A stretch of 64,000 nucleotides of DNA from DASUCS01 sp041166745. Lineage in GTDB: Bacteria > Actinomycetota > Acidimicrobiia > Acidimicrobiales > JACDCH01. Shown here piece by piece: positions 30,163-39,246 of this stretch. The stretch covers positions 62,001 through 126,000 of the forward strand of contig JBEEGH010000005.1 of assembly GCA_041166745.1 (NCBI GenBank), given 5' to 3'. The notes below the pieces were generated by a model that was given only the letters and a program-made list of their open reading frames with translations, was not told the origin of the DNA and did no database searches. Numbering within the stretch: the first letter of the stretch is position 1; every line of letters starts with the position of its first letter. A program made the position numbers and the translations under genes.

Positions 30163-31343
30163 CCGCACCGCTCGAGGGCGTGCGCGTGCTCGACTTCGGC
30201 AAGCATGTGGCCGGGCCCTGGTGCGGGGCGTTGCTCGCGGACCTCGGCGCGAACGTGGTGCGGGTCGAACGTCCCGGCGGCGGCGATGACCGCTTCGTCT
30301 CACCGGTGGCCGACGACGGCTCCGGCGCGATGTTCATGGTCTGCAACCGTGGAAAGCGCGACCTCACCTTGCGCGCCCACGACCCCGCGGCTCGTCCCGT
30401 GGTCAACGCGCTGATCGGCTGGGCGGACGTGATCATTGCGAATCTTCCGCAGGCCACACGCGAGGCGATGGGCATCGACTGGCCGCAGGTACAGCGCATC
30501 AACCCGCGCGCCGTGCTGACGACCGCGACGTGCTTTGGTGAGGGAGGTCCGTACAGCGGTCGTCTCGGCTTCGATGGCGTCGTGCAGTCGATGTCCGGTG
30601 CGGTTGCGCTCAGCGGTGAACCCGGTCATCCGACCCGGTGCTACGCGCCGTACGTCGACTTCGGGACCGGTAGCTACCTCGCGCTCGGCACGATGACCGC
30701 CCTGTTCGTCCGCGAACAGACCGGCCGTGGACAACACGTCGAGGGTTCGCTCCTCAACACCGGGCTCATCACCACCAACCGGGAGACGGTCGAGCGGCAG
30801 GTTCGATCGATCGACCGACAACCGTTGGGCAACCGGGGCCAGATCGCGGCGCCGTACGACGTCTTCACGACGACCGACGGCCACGTCTTCTGCTCGGTGA
30901 TCGGCAACCGCCAATTCGCCAGGTGGGCGGAGATGGTCGGTCGCGTCGACCTCCGGAACGATCCGCGCCTGCTGTCCGACGCGGCCCGAGCAGATCACGG
31001 CGACGAGCTGTGCGAGATCATGGCCTCGTGGTGCCGAACTCGATCCAACGACGAGGTGATCGCAGAGTTGTCGCGATTCGAGTTGGCCGTCGGGGCGGTG
31101 TACCGGCCGCAAGACGTGCTGGACGATCCTCACGTGCGTGCGATCGGTCAGCTCGTTGACCTGACCTATCCCGGCACGCCGACCGCGGCACCGATCGCCG
31201 ACTTCCCGATCACCTTGAGCGAGACGCCTGGCGGAGCCCAGCGGCGGGCGCCGACGGTTGGGGAGCACACCGACGAGGTCCTCGCCGAGATCGGACTCGA
31301 CATCGCGGAGATCGAGGCACTGCGCAACGCGGGGGTCGTGTAA
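30159..31343 (+). CDS. Family III CoA-transferase (CaiB/BaiF type)
   Basis: 394 residues, family-typical length. The N-terminus has VRVLDFGKHVAGPWCGALLA and NVVRVERPGGGDD, which bind CoA, and the catalytic Asp is Asp167 in APYVDFGTGSYLALG. It would move CoA from one acyl thioester to a free acid, or act as a racemase; both activities occur in the family. It overlaps the crotonase-family gene by ATGA, suggesting they handle one compound in sequence. Confidence 0.9.
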   Translation: MTAPLEGVRVLDFGKHVAGPWCGALLADLGANVVRVERPGGGDDRFVSPVADDGSGAMFMVCNRGKRDLTLRAHDPAARPVVNALIGWADVIIANLPQATREAMGIDWPQVQRINPRAVLTTATCFGEGGPYSGRLGFDGVVQSMSGAVALSGEPGHPTRCYAPYVDFGTGSYLALGTMTALFVREQTGRGQHVEGSLLNTGLITTNRETVERQVRSIDRQPLGNRGQIAAPYDVFTTTDGHVFCSVIGNRQFARWAEMVGRVDLRNDPRLLSDAARADHGDELCEIMASWCRTRSNDEVIAELSRFELAVGAVYRPQDVLDDPHVRAIGQLVDLTYPGTPTAAPIADFPITLSETPGGAQRRAPTVGEHTDEVLAEIGLDIAEIEALRNAGVV

Positions 31344-31476
31344 CGCGAAGAAGCGCTTGAAGAGATGGTCATCCTCTACAGGCGGTGGCGAAGCGATTAG
31401 TGCGATAAGCCTGTACCGCACACGATCCCCGCAGGGACGACGGCAGTAGCGACGACCGCTTCTGAAAGGGGCACCA

Positions 31477-31842
31477 ATGGCAGGCATGACCAAGAAGAGC
31501 TTCGACTCGCCCGACGAGACCCGCACACCCGACAAGACCAAGGTGGAGGTCGTCGATCTCGGCGGCGCGAAGGCAGCGCGCTTGAGCGCGCAGCCCGGCT
31601 GGCGGTGGTCGGAATGCATCAAGCCCGTCGTCGGCGGCGACAGCTGCCAGGCTCGACACATCGGCGTGGTCCAGTCGGGACAGATGCACGTCGTCCACGA
31701 CGACGGCACCGAGGGCGACATCAGGGCCGGAGAGGCGTACCGAATCGACCCGGGTCACGACGCATGGGTCGTCGGTGACGAAGCCTTCGTCGGCTTCGAA
31801 TTCGAGAGCGCGAGCGCAGAGACGTACGCCAAGCCGTCGTAG
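31477..31842 (+). CDS. Small cupin-fold protein
   Basis: 121 residues. The central strands PGWRWSECIKPVVGGDSCQA, VQSGQMHVVHDDGTE, IRAGEAYRIDPGHDAWVVGDE form a single cupin barrel. Metal ligands are incomplete: the G-x5-H-x-H pattern is only partly kept (GQMHVVH), so it may not bind metal as an enzyme. A ribosome-binding site (AAAGGGG) precedes the ATG. The 133-bp region upstream is probably its own promoter. Confidence 0.75.
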   Translation: MAGMTKKSFDSPDETRTPDKTKVEVVDLGGAKAARLSAQPGWRWSECIKPVVGGDSCQARHIGVVQSGQMHVVHDDGTEGDIRAGEAYRIDPGHDAWVVGDEAFVGFEFESASAETYAKPS

Positions 31843-31879
31843 TGTCCCGAGTCAGAAGTGACTGGGCCATCATGGGCGC

Positions 31880-32692
31880 GTGACGGCCGGTGAGCAGTGG
31901 TTGGTTTCTGACGAGCGGTTCGACCTTTCGAGCGTTGACGCAGCGTCGACCGCTGGCGCGCCGGGCGACAAGGCGAAGACGAATGCTGCGCTCGGTGAAC
32001 TGACGGATCAGCTCTGCTCACTGCAAGAACGGCTGTGGGCCGAGGGCAAGCGTGCCGTGCTCGTTGTCCTGCAAGGGCTGGACACCAGCGGCAAGGACGG
32101 CACGGTTGCTCACGTGTTTCGTGGCGTCAACCCGCTTGGTCTGCGCATCACCTCGTTCAAGGCACCGAGCGAAGAAGAGCGTCGCCACGACTTTCTGTGG
32201 CGTGTGCATCGGGCGACACCCGCCGCGGGCGAGATCGGCATCTTCAACCGATCGCACTACGAGGACGTGCTGATCGTGCGGGTGCACGGGTGGGTACCGG
32301 AGGCGGCGTGGCGCGCTCGGTACGGCGCGATCAGCGACTTCGAACGCCACCTCGTCGAGGCCGGCACCACCATCGTCAAATGCTGGCTGCACATCTCGCC
32401 GGAGGAACAGGTGAAGCGGCTGCGCGCCCGGATCGAGGACCCCGCCAAGCGCTGGAAGTTCAACACCGACGATCTCGAGGAGCGCAAGCGGTGGCACAGC
32501 TACATGGCTGCAGCCGAGGACATGCTGCGCCAGACGTCGTCGACCGCGGCGCCGTGGTACGTGGTGCCGGCCGACCACAAGTGGTACCGGAACTGGTTGG
32601 TGAGCCGGATTCTGACCGAGACCCTTGCGGCGATGGATCCGAAGTATCCCGAGCCGAAGGACCTCGACGACATCGACATCCCCGAGGTGTGA
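31880..32692 (+). CDS. ppk2: Polyphosphate kinase 2 family (polyP:nucleotide phosphotransferase)
   Basis: 270 residues. Walker A is GLDTSGKDGT at 66-75. The second conserved motif FNRSHYEDV with the following VRVHGWV marks PPK2, and FNTDDLEERKRWHSYM forms the lid region. PPK2 enzymes phosphorylate NDPs or AMP/ADP using polyphosphate. The one-domain form without a fused second copy fits class I or III; the sequence resembles class III, but I cannot settle the nucleotide preference. GTG start. The next gene begins 1 bp after its stop, which suggests co-translation with a nucleoside-processing enzyme. Confidence 0.88.
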   Translation: MTAGEQWLVSDERFDLSSVDAASTAGAPGDKAKTNAALGELTDQLCSLQERLWAEGKRAVLVVLQGLDTSGKDGTVAHVFRGVNPLGLRITSFKAPSEEERRHDFLWRVHRATPAAGEIGIFNRSHYEDVLIVRVHGWVPEAAWRARYGAISDFERHLVEAGTTIVKCWLHISPEEQVKRLRARIEDPAKRWKFNTDDLEERKRWHSYMAAAEDMLRQTSSTAAPWYVVPADHKWYRNWLVSRILTETLAAMDPKYPEPKDLDDIDIPEV

Positions 32693-32693
32693 C

Positions 32694-33203
32694 GTGCCCT
32701 TGACCGTCTATCTGGCGGGGCCGGAGGTGTTCCTCGCGAACGCCGCCGAGATCGGCGAGCTCAAGGTGCGGATCTGTCGGGAGCGAGGACTCGATGCCAT
32801 CTTCCCCTTTGCCGCTGATCCGTCCGGTGTCACCGCCGAGGAGGTGGGCCACCTCATCTTCGAACGTTGCGTGGAGTTGATGGATCGATGCGATGCCGCG
32901 ATCGCGAACATGACGCCGTTCCGGGGCATCAGCATGGACGTCGGCACCGCTGTCGAGATGGGGTACATGCTCGCTCGGAGGCGGCCGGTGTTCGGCTACA
33001 CGAACGTGGTCGACGATCTGCAGCATCGCGTCACCGAGGACGGAATGGTGATCGAACAGTTCGGTTTCGTCGACAACCTCATGTGCGAAGGGGTCGTATG
33101 GCGCTCCGGCGGGACGGTCGTCCGCACGCCTGTCAGCGAGGCAGACCGCCTGACGGACCTGCAGGGTTTCATCGCTTGCGTGGACCAAGCCGCGCGCCAC
33201 TAA
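32694..33203 (+). CDS. Nucleoside 2-deoxyribosyltransferase-like protein
   Basis: 169 residues from the GTG at 32694 (product MPLTVYLAGPEVFLANA). YLAGPEVF is the nucleotide-binding loop of nucleoside deoxyribosyltransferases, and the second motif is GISMDVGTAVEMGYMLARRR, with the catalytic Glu most likely in TAVEMGYM. These enzymes swap the base of deoxynucleosides, or hydrolyse the bond in nucleotide-cleaning members. Adjacency to PPK2 (1-bp gap) suggests nucleotide salvage. The longer frame upstream overlaps PPK2 and is discarded. Confidence 0.8.
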   Translation: MPLTVYLAGPEVFLANAAEIGELKVRICRERGLDAIFPFAADPSGVTAEEVGHLIFERCVELMDRCDAAIANMTPFRGISMDVGTAVEMGYMLARRRPVFGYTNVVDDLQHRVTEDGMVIEQFGFVDNLMCEGVVWRSGGTVVRTPVSEADRLTDLQGFIACVDQAARH

Positions 33204-33240
33204 CGTCGCCCGTCTGGGGACGAACTCTGAGGAGGAGATC

Positions 33241-33633
33241 GTGAGCACAGCGGTTCCGTTGGTGGAGTACTTGGTGTTGGGCGACGACCCGCACCTCGAG
33301 GCCAATCAATGCGTCGACTGCGGAGCGCGGTTCTTCGACCGACGCAACGCCTGCGCGGCGTGCGGTGGCGAATCGTTCGAGCGGGCGGCGGTGCCGACGC
33401 AGGGAGAGGTGCGCGCGTTCACCATCGTGTCGATGGCCGCCCCCGGCATCCCGGTTCCGTTCGTGGCCGCAGTCGTCGACTGCGATGGCACGAGCGTGCG
33501 CGGCAACATCATCAACACCGAGCCCGATCCCGAGCACGTGCAGCTCGGGATGAAGGTGAAGCTCGCGACGTATTCGATCGGTACTGACGACAACGGCACT
33601 GAGGCCATCGGCTTCGGCTTCGAAAAGATCTGA
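33241..33633 (+). CDS. DUF35 zinc-ribbon/OB-fold acyl-CoA-associated protein
   Basis: 130 residues. The N-terminal zinc ribbon has two Cys pairs (NQCVDCGARFF and ACAACGGESF); the C-terminal half is an OB fold (GEVRAFTIV, VRGNIINTEP). DUF35 proteins are obligate partners of SCP2-type thiolases and of aldolases in steroid side-chain removal. The thiolase-like gene follows 11 bp later. GTG start with a strong site (GGAGGAG). A complex with the next gene product is inferred from family knowledge. Confidence 0.85.
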   Translation: MSTAVPLVEYLVLGDDPHLEANQCVDCGARFFDRRNACAACGGESFERAAVPTQGEVRAFTIVSMAAPGIPVPFVAAVVDCDGTSVRGNIINTEPDPEHVQLGMKVKLATYSIGTDDNGTEAIGFGFEKI

Positions 33634-33644
33634 ACGGAGAACTG

Positions 33645-34847
33645 ATGGCAGACAACATCTGGATCCTCGGCATCCACATGACGAAGTTCAGCAAGTATCC
33701 CGGCAAGGACACCGTGGATCTCGCGGCCGAGGCCGCCTTGGGCGCGCTCAAAGACGGCGGTGTGACGATGAAGCAGATGGGTGTCCTCGCTGCCGGCAAC
33801 CTCATGGGAGCCAGCGGAGGCATCGGTCAGCAGCTTCAGAAGCAGATCGGCCAGACCGGCATCCCCGTGTACAACGTGGCCAACGCGTGCGCCACCGGGG
33901 CTACCGCCCTGCGCACGGCGATCATGGCGGTGAAGGCGGGGGAGTGCGACATGGGGCTCGCCGTCGGAGTCGAGAAGCTCGCCGGCGTGGGCCTGCTCGG
34001 GGCTGGCGGCCGGCCGAAGAGCGACAAGAAGGAGTGGGAGCCGCACGGCCGTTACGGCGCCGTGGCCACGGTCGACGGACGCATCGGCACCGAAACGATG
34101 CCAGGCGTGTTCGCGCAAGTGGGCATGGAGTACGGGCACAAGTACGGCGGGACGAGTTTCGAGTTGTTCGCTCGCATCAGCGAGAAGAACCATGCGCACT
34201 CGACGCTGAACCCCATGGCCGCGTATCAGAAGAAGATGAGTCTCGAAGAGATCATGAACGACATCATGATCGCCTACCCGAACACGCGGCCGATGTGCTC
34301 AGCCAACTGCGACGGCGCGGCGGCGGCAGTCGTCGTCTCGGACGCGAAGTTGAAGACGCTCGATCCCGACCAGCGCCGGCGTGCCGTGAAGGTGAGCGCG
34401 TCGGTGCTCACGACCGACCCGTGGCAAGAGGCGTGTCAGATCCTGCCGGACGTCAACACGCTCACGCGCAACGCCGCCGAGATGGCCTACGCGCAAGCCG
34501 GTGTCGCGCCGGAGGATCTCGATCTCGTCGAGCTGCACGACTGCTTCGCGACAGCCGAGCTCGTGCACTACGACAACTTGATGCTGTGCGCGCCCGGCGA
34601 GGCCGTGCCGTTCTTCGAGTCGGGAGCCACGTGGCGCGATGGCCGAACGCCGGTGAACGTGTCCGGCGGTCTCGAGTCCAAGGGACATCCCATCGCGGCC
34701 ACGGGCATCGCCAACATCTGGGAGGTGTGCCATCACCTGCGCGGTGAGGCCGGCGATCGTCAGATCGAAGGCGCCGCTGTAGGGCTGGCCCACGTCATCG
34801 GCCTCGGCTCCGCCTGCGGCGTCCACATCCTCGAAAAGGCCGCCTGA
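33645..34847 (+). CDS. SCP2-type thiolase / lipid-transfer thiolase
   Basis: 400 residues. The nucleophilic Cys is in NVANACATGATAL; the other catalytic segments are ELHDCFATAEL and ESKGHPIAATG with His, and a near-C-terminal Cys in GLGSACGVHIL. This class either cleaves 3-ketoacyl-CoA or, when paired with a DUF35 protein, works as a retro-aldolase in steroid side-chain degradation (Ltp2 type). Paired here with the DUF35 gene. The gene is followed by a strong bidirectional hairpin. Confidence 0.88.
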   Translation: MADNIWILGIHMTKFSKYPGKDTVDLAAEAALGALKDGGVTMKQMGVLAAGNLMGASGGIGQQLQKQIGQTGIPVYNVANACATGATALRTAIMAVKAGECDMGLAVGVEKLAGVGLLGAGGRPKSDKKEWEPHGRYGAVATVDGRIGTETMPGVFAQVGMEYGHKYGGTSFELFARISEKNHAHSTLNPMAAYQKKMSLEEIMNDIMIAYPNTRPMCSANCDGAAAAVVVSDAKLKTLDPDQRRRAVKVSASVLTTDPWQEACQILPDVNTLTRNAAEMAYAQAGVAPEDLDLVELHDCFATAELVHYDNLMLCAPGEAVPFFESGATWRDGRTPVNVSGGLESKGHPIAATGIANIWEVCHHLRGEAGDRQIEGAAVGLAHVIGLGSACGVHILEKAA

Positions 34848-34855
34848 CCCTTCTG

Positions 34856-34907
34856 CGAAATCCAGTGCATAGCGACACAGTTTTGTGTCGTAGTGCACTG
34901 GATTTCG
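34856..34907. terminator. Long near-perfect hairpin, bidirectional terminator
   Basis: Arms CGAAATCCAGTGCA (34856-34869) and TGCACTGGATTTCG (34894-34907) are perfect 14-bp complements. Inside them CGACACA and TGTGTCG form a second 7-bp stem with a GTTT loop, separated by small TAG bulges. It sits exactly between two convergent genes (stop 34847 and stop 34911). Its AT content is higher than the surroundings, so it may be a repeat-type element. Confidence 0.75.
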
Positions 34908-34910
34908 TTG

Positions 34911-35864
34911 CTAGATGACGATGCGGGCGAGTTCTTCGAGGTGCTCGCGGGTGCTGCCCAGGGTGTGTTGGAGGGTGAGCAGCCGCTTGTAGAACAAGTG
35001 GATGTCGTGCTCCCACGTGTAGCCGATTCCCGCGAACACCTGGATGGCGTCGGCGCCGATGCGGAAGAACGCGTCGCTGGCGAACGCCTTCGCCATCGTC
35101 GCGGCGCGGTGCAGCTCTTCCGCACTTTCGTGATCGGCCGCCCACAGGCCGTAGTACGCGCCGGCACGACCGAGCTCGAGCGACGTGAGCATGTCGGCGC
35201 ACAGGTGCTGCACCGCTTGGAACGATCCGATCGGCCGGTCGAACTGCGTGCGCTCGTGGCCATACGCGACCGCGAGGTCGAGCGCGGCACTGGCCGCACC
35301 AACACCGTCGACCACGTATCCGATCGTCCATCGGTCGATCGCCGGGCGGAGATCGCCCGAGCCGACGCGTCGCCCACGTTCGTTGAGCGTCACCGCGCCC
35401 ACCTTGCGCGTGCCGTCCGGGGTGCTCACCGCGCTTACGTGGAAGTCGTCGACCGCGTACAAGTCGTTGCCGTCGGGTACGAGGACGACGTCAGCCGCCG
35501 AAGCGTCGGGCACGCGGTCGAGATCGAGTGCGAGCGTCGCGATCGTCGACCCATCGGCAAGCCCGGCGAGCAGGTCATCGTCCGGCGCAACGGCGACGAT
35601 CGCCGATGTCGCGCCTACGGCCGAGGAGAGGAACGGCCCGGGATGAACGGAGCGCCCCATCTCCTCGAGCACGACGCCGAGCTCGATCATCCCGAGTCCG
35701 GGGTCGAGGACGCCGAGGTCGGCCAGCCCCTTCCACACCTCCGGTGTCGTCCCCACAGGGTCGTCGTACATCGCCCGCACGTAGGAGATCGGGGCGCGCT
35801 CGCTCAGGAACCGTCGCACCGACGAGCGCAACGCCTCCTGCTCGTCCGTGAATTCAAAATCCAT
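34911..35864 (-). CDS. Acyl-CoA dehydrogenase, short subunit
   Basis: 317 residues, shorter than the usual 380. It begins MDFEFTDEQEALRSSVRRFL, and the C-terminal helical domain (YGHERTQFDRPIGSFQAVQH, FAGIGYTWEHDIHLFYKR) is well kept, while the central beta domain is reduced. Short members pair with a longer one as heterotetramers in actinobacterial steroid and side-chain pathways, where only one subunit carries the catalytic Glu. The adjacent upstream gene encodes the longer partner. Its stop lies just beyond the hairpin. Confidence 0.85.
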   Translation of the reverse strand: MDFEFTDEQEALRSSVRRFLSERAPISYVRAMYDDPVGTTPEVWKGLADLGVLDPGLGMIELGVVLEEMGRSVHPGPFLSSAVGATSAIVAVAPDDDLLAGLADGSTIATLALDLDRVPDASAADVVLVPDGNDLYAVDDFHVSAVSTPDGTRKVGAVTLNERGRRVGSGDLRPAIDRWTIGYVVDGVGAASAALDLAVAYGHERTQFDRPIGSFQAVQHLCADMLTSLELGRAGAYYGLWAADHESAEELHRAATMAKAFASDAFFRIGADAIQVFAGIGYTWEHDIHLFYKRLLTLQHTLGSTREHLEELARIVI

Positions 35865-35891
35865 GCCTATTGCACGCCCGAGCCGAGGAGC

Positions 35892-37037
35892 TCACCCACC
35901 GCGCGGCATTCCCAACACTCGCTGGGCGACGATGTTCTTGTTCACCTGCGTCGTGCCTCCGGCGATCGACACGCTGCGCACGCTCACGCGTCGCATGCCG
36001 TTCGTGAGGTTCCAGCCGTCCGGCCCGTGGACGTCGCTCGCCACCTCGGCCAGATGGTTCTGCACGTCGGCCCAGACGAGCTTGGCCACGCTGCCCTCCG
36101 GCCCCAACTCGCGACCGTGGAGTTGCCCGGAGATCGCCCGATCGGCGAGCAGCTTCAGGTATTCGGCCTCGAGATAGACCCGCGCCAGCTTCTGGCGGAT
36201 CACGGGATCGGCGGCGGTGCCGTTGGCGCGTGCGGCCTCGATGAGCTCGCGGGTGCCTCGTCGCAACGCAAGGTGCAGCTTGGCGACTCCGGCGCGCTCG
36301 TGCGCCAGCGTGGTCGTGGCGACCTTCCAGCCCTCGTGGAGCGGCCCGAGCAAGGCAGACGACGGCACGCGTACGTCGGTGAAGAACAGTTCGCTGAAGC
36401 CCGGGTCGCCCGTGATCGTCACGAGCGGCCGTACTTCGACTCCGGCGAGCGACATGTCGACGAGCAAGCACGAGATGCCCTTGTGCTTCGCGACCGACGT
36501 GTCAGTGCGCACGTACAACTGGCACCAATCGGCCGCGAGACCGAGCGTGTTCCACGTTTTCTGTCCGTTGATCACGAAGTCGTCGCCGTCGAGTACCGCT
36601 CGGCATTGCAGCGACGCAAGGTCGGAGCCGGCGTTCGGCTCGGACATTCCCTGGCACCAGACGTCTTCGCCCCGCATCATGCGCGGCAGGAATCGGAGCT
36701 TCTGCTCTTCCGTGCCCCATTGCATGATCGCCGGAGCGATGTTCGGCATCCCGACGATGTTGACCGGGCCCGGAGCGTGCGCTCGATCCATCTCCTCGTT
36801 GAACACGATCTGTTGCATCAGGCTCGCGCCGCGCCCGCCGTACTCCTCGGGCCACGACAGCGCGGCGTAGCCCGCGTCGGCCAGCGTGCGATTCCACGCC
36901 TGCAACCGCTCGAGCGCTTCCGACCCGCGCTCGAGTTGGTCGGTCTGCGTCGGGAGGCCGTCGGGCAGGTTCGCCTCGAGCCACGCCCGCAGCTCGACCC
37001 GGAACGCCTCGGCCTCTGCTGGATAGCGGAGGTCCAC
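35892..37037 (-). CDS. Acyl-CoA dehydrogenase, long subunit
   Basis: 381 residues from the GTG at 37037. Features: GMSEPNAGSDLASLQC, FVINGQKTWNTLG, and the C-terminal SIAGGTTQVNKNIVAQRV. The Y-E-G-T motif is replaced by AGGT, and no clear helix-G Glu was pinned down, so the site may lie at the interface with the short subunit (27 bp downstream). The start codon shares a base with the previous stop (TAGTG at 37035-37039). Likely oxidises a CoA ester of a sterol side-chain or branched acid; this is family inference. Confidence 0.85.
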   Translation of the reverse strand: MDLRYPAEAEAFRVELRAWLEANLPDGLPTQTDQLERGSEALERLQAWNRTLADAGYAALSWPEEYGGRGASLMQQIVFNEEMDRAHAPGPVNIVGMPNIAPAIMQWGTEEQKLRFLPRMMRGEDVWCQGMSEPNAGSDLASLQCRAVLDGDDFVINGQKTWNTLGLAADWCQLYVRTDTSVAKHKGISCLLVDMSLAGVEVRPLVTITGDPGFSELFFTDVRVPSSALLGPLHEGWKVATTTLAHERAGVAKLHLALRRGTRELIEAARANGTAADPVIRQKLARVYLEAEYLKLLADRAISGQLHGRELGPEGSVAKLVWADVQNHLAEVASDVHGPDGWNLTNGMRRVSVRSVSIAGGTTQVNKNIVAQRVLGMPRGG

Positions 37038-37969
37038 TATCGAATCGCCAGTGCGTTGGGAGGTGACGCCACCCCGCCGAGCAGGCGCAGCGGAGCCGAC
37101 GTGAGCATGAAGTCGTACCGACCGTCGGTCGCGCAGGCGTCGGCCAAGGAGTCGAGGTCCCACAGCTCACCGATCGGAAGCCCAAGTCGCGGCAACAGCT
37201 GGAAGTGCAGGAATCGACCCTCGGCGTCATCGACCGTTTCGCCGCCGGTGCCCGGAGGAAACACCTCGAGCGCGGGGTTGTCCGCCACCACGGCCGCGAT
37301 ACCGAGATCCCACAGGTACCGAGCGGTGCTCGGCCCCGCCCGCAAACCGCAGCATTGCTGCTTGCCGGCCGCGTCCTCGCGACCCGTGGCGTCGAGCGAC
37401 CGGTACCACGACGTCCATCCGGTTCGAAGCAGCAACACGTCGCCGCGCTCCACGCTCACGCGTTGTGCATCGAGGCACGCCTGCACCTCCTCTGCGGTGA
37501 TGACGTCGGACTCGCCCGGCTCGATCGAACGAAATCGAGCAACGTCGGCGAGTACGCCACGCGTGACGATGCCGTGGTTGGCCCAATGATGGATGCCGTG
37601 GTCTTCGTCCGCGACGCCACCGTAGAACCCGTGCTCCCGGCTGCGAATATGTCGGAACCCATCCCATTGGCTCGACGACTGGGTGTTGTAGCCCGAGAGG
37701 ATCTCGTCGTGGCCCACATCGCCGAGCCAGGTGACCTCCCGGTGCATGCGAGAGCGACCGAACAGCGGAGGATCCGGAAGCTCCGGATCGAGATCGAGAG
37801 CGAACACGTCACCGGTCGTCACGAGGCCAGCGGCCCGCCGCCGGCGCTCGGGGGTGATGCGGTTCAGGCAACCCAGCACCTCGCGTCCAGGCCACAGGCC
37901 CCATGTCGATCCGGCTGGTGCATCGGTGCGGGCCAGCAGCTCGTCATAGGTCGGTTCGATCCCCGGCAT
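37037..37969 (-). CDS. Cyclase/kynurenine-formamidase-like metal hydrolase
   Basis: 310 residues from the ATG at 37969 (MPGIEPTYDELL). The cyclase-family metal motif is a variant: SSSQWDGFRHIR and HHWANHGIVTRGVLADV instead of HxGTHxDxPxH, so the metal set resembles the Q-W-D-x-x-x-H subgroup. ERGDVLLLRTGW and NPALEVFP are also typical. Family members hydrolyse amides or lactones, including ring-cleavage products. The stop overlaps the start of the dehydrogenase gene by 1 bp. Upstream open frame to 38068 is not supported. Confidence 0.75.
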   Translation of the reverse strand: MPGIEPTYDELLARTDAPAGSTWGLWPGREVLGCLNRITPERRRRAAGLVTTGDVFALDLDPELPDPPLFGRSRMHREVTWLGDVGHDEILSGYNTQSSSQWDGFRHIRSREHGFYGGVADEDHGIHHWANHGIVTRGVLADVARFRSIEPGESDVITAEEVQACLDAQRVSVERGDVLLLRTGWTSWYRSLDATGREDAAGKQQCCGLRAGPSTARYLWDLGIAAVVADNPALEVFPPGTGGETVDDAEGRFLHFQLLPRLGLPIGELWDLDSLADACATDGRYDFMLTSAPLRLLGGVASPPNALAIR

Positions 37970-38016
37970 CCGCCGAAAGTACCGTCCAGCGGCACACGCG
38001 TGACAAGGGGGACTGG

Positions 38017-39237
38017 GTGGACGACGTTCTGGCAGGGGTACGAGTACTCGAAGTTGCGACATGGACATTCGTGCCGGCCGCCGGCGCCGTGCTCGCCGAC
38101 TGGGGTGCCGACGTCATCAAGGTGGAGCACCCGCAGACGGGTGATCCGCAGCGGGGCTTGATGACCTCCGGGATGATGGGCGGCGGCAGCACCGGATTCC
38201 CGAACTTCATGATGGAGCAGCCCAACCGGGGCAAGCGCAGCATCGGCATCGACATCCGGTCCGAGGAGGGTCTGGAGCTGCTCTACAAGTTGGTCGAGAC
38301 GGCCGACGTCTTTCTCACGAGCTTCCTGCCGGCCGCGCGCCAATCGATGAAGATCGACGTCGAGCACCTGCGGGAGCGCAACCCGAACATCATCTACGTG
38401 CGCGGCAGCGGCAACGGGCAACGCGGGCCCGAGTCGGAGCGCGGCGGATACGACGGTGCCACCTACTTCGCCCGCGGCGGTCACGCGTTGTGCCTCACGC
38501 CCGACGACAGGGAGTACCCGATCGGTCCGCGTGCCGCGTACGGCGACCTTCCCGGTGGCATGACGATCGCCGGCGGAATCGCGGGAGCGTTGTTCCGGCG
38601 TGAGCGTCACGGCGTACCTTCGGTCGTCGACATCTCGCTGCTCTCGTGCGCCATGTGGTCGCTGGCCCCCGACATCATGGCGAGCAAGATCTTCGGCATG
38701 CCCAAGCTGCCTCAGGGCGGTGACCGCCTGCAGAACCCGAACGTCCTCGTCAACACGTACAAGACGAAGGACGATCGCTTCCTCATGTTGTGCATGCTCG
38801 AGTCGGACAAGTACTGGCCGGACACCTGTCGACAGATCGGTCATCCGGAGTTGATCGACGATCCTCGCTTCATCGATCACGCGGCCCGCACGGAGAACCG
38901 GAGCGCCTGCATTCAAGCGTTCGATGCCGCCTTCGCCGAGAGGACGCTCGACGAATGGAAGGACGAGCTCGCCGATGCGGAGGGCGTGTGGGCGCCGTAT
39001 CAAAATCCGATCGACCTGCACGACGACGTGCAGGTGCAGGCCAATGGCTACCTCCGTCCCATCGAGTGGGACCAGGGGTCGTTCAACGTCGTCGGGAACC
39101 CTGTGCAGTTCGACGAGTCACCGCCTGAGTTGCAGCGCGCTCCGGAGCACGGCGAGCACACGGAGACGCTGCTGCTCGAGCTCGGCTACGAATGGGAAGA
39201 CATCATCCGTTTGAAGGACACGGGTGCGATCCTTTAG
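38017..39237 (+). CDS. Family III CoA-transferase
   Basis: 406 residues from a GTG at 38017 with an AAGGGGGA site just before it. N-terminal VRVLEVATWTFVPAAGAVLA and VIKVEHPQTGDPQ bind CoA. The catalytic Asp is Asp177 in PRAAYGDLPGGMTIAGG. Divergent from the cyclase-family gene (47-bp gap) and followed 9 bp later by a 102-residue unknown and an acyl-CoA ligase, forming a rightward activation operon. Confidence 0.88.
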   Translation: MDDVLAGVRVLEVATWTFVPAAGAVLADWGADVIKVEHPQTGDPQRGLMTSGMMGGGSTGFPNFMMEQPNRGKRSIGIDIRSEEGLELLYKLVETADVFLTSFLPAARQSMKIDVEHLRERNPNIIYVRGSGNGQRGPESERGGYDGATYFARGGHALCLTPDDREYPIGPRAAYGDLPGGMTIAGGIAGALFRRERHGVPSVVDISLLSCAMWSLAPDIMASKIFGMPKLPQGGDRLQNPNVLVNTYKTKDDRFLMLCMLESDKYWPDTCRQIGHPELIDDPRFIDHAARTENRSACIQAFDAAFAERTLDEWKDELADAEGVWAPYQNPIDLHDDVQVQANGYLRPIEWDQGSFNVVGNPVQFDESPPELQRAPEHGEHTETLLLELGYEWEDIIRLKDTGAIL

Positions 39238-39246
39238 GAAGTCACC

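Noticed and set aside
34893..37589. Plus-strand open frame of 898 codons
   Set aside because: It is antisense to two clear acyl-CoA dehydrogenases and the cyclase-family gene and is rich in Arg/His/Val typical of GC shadow frames.
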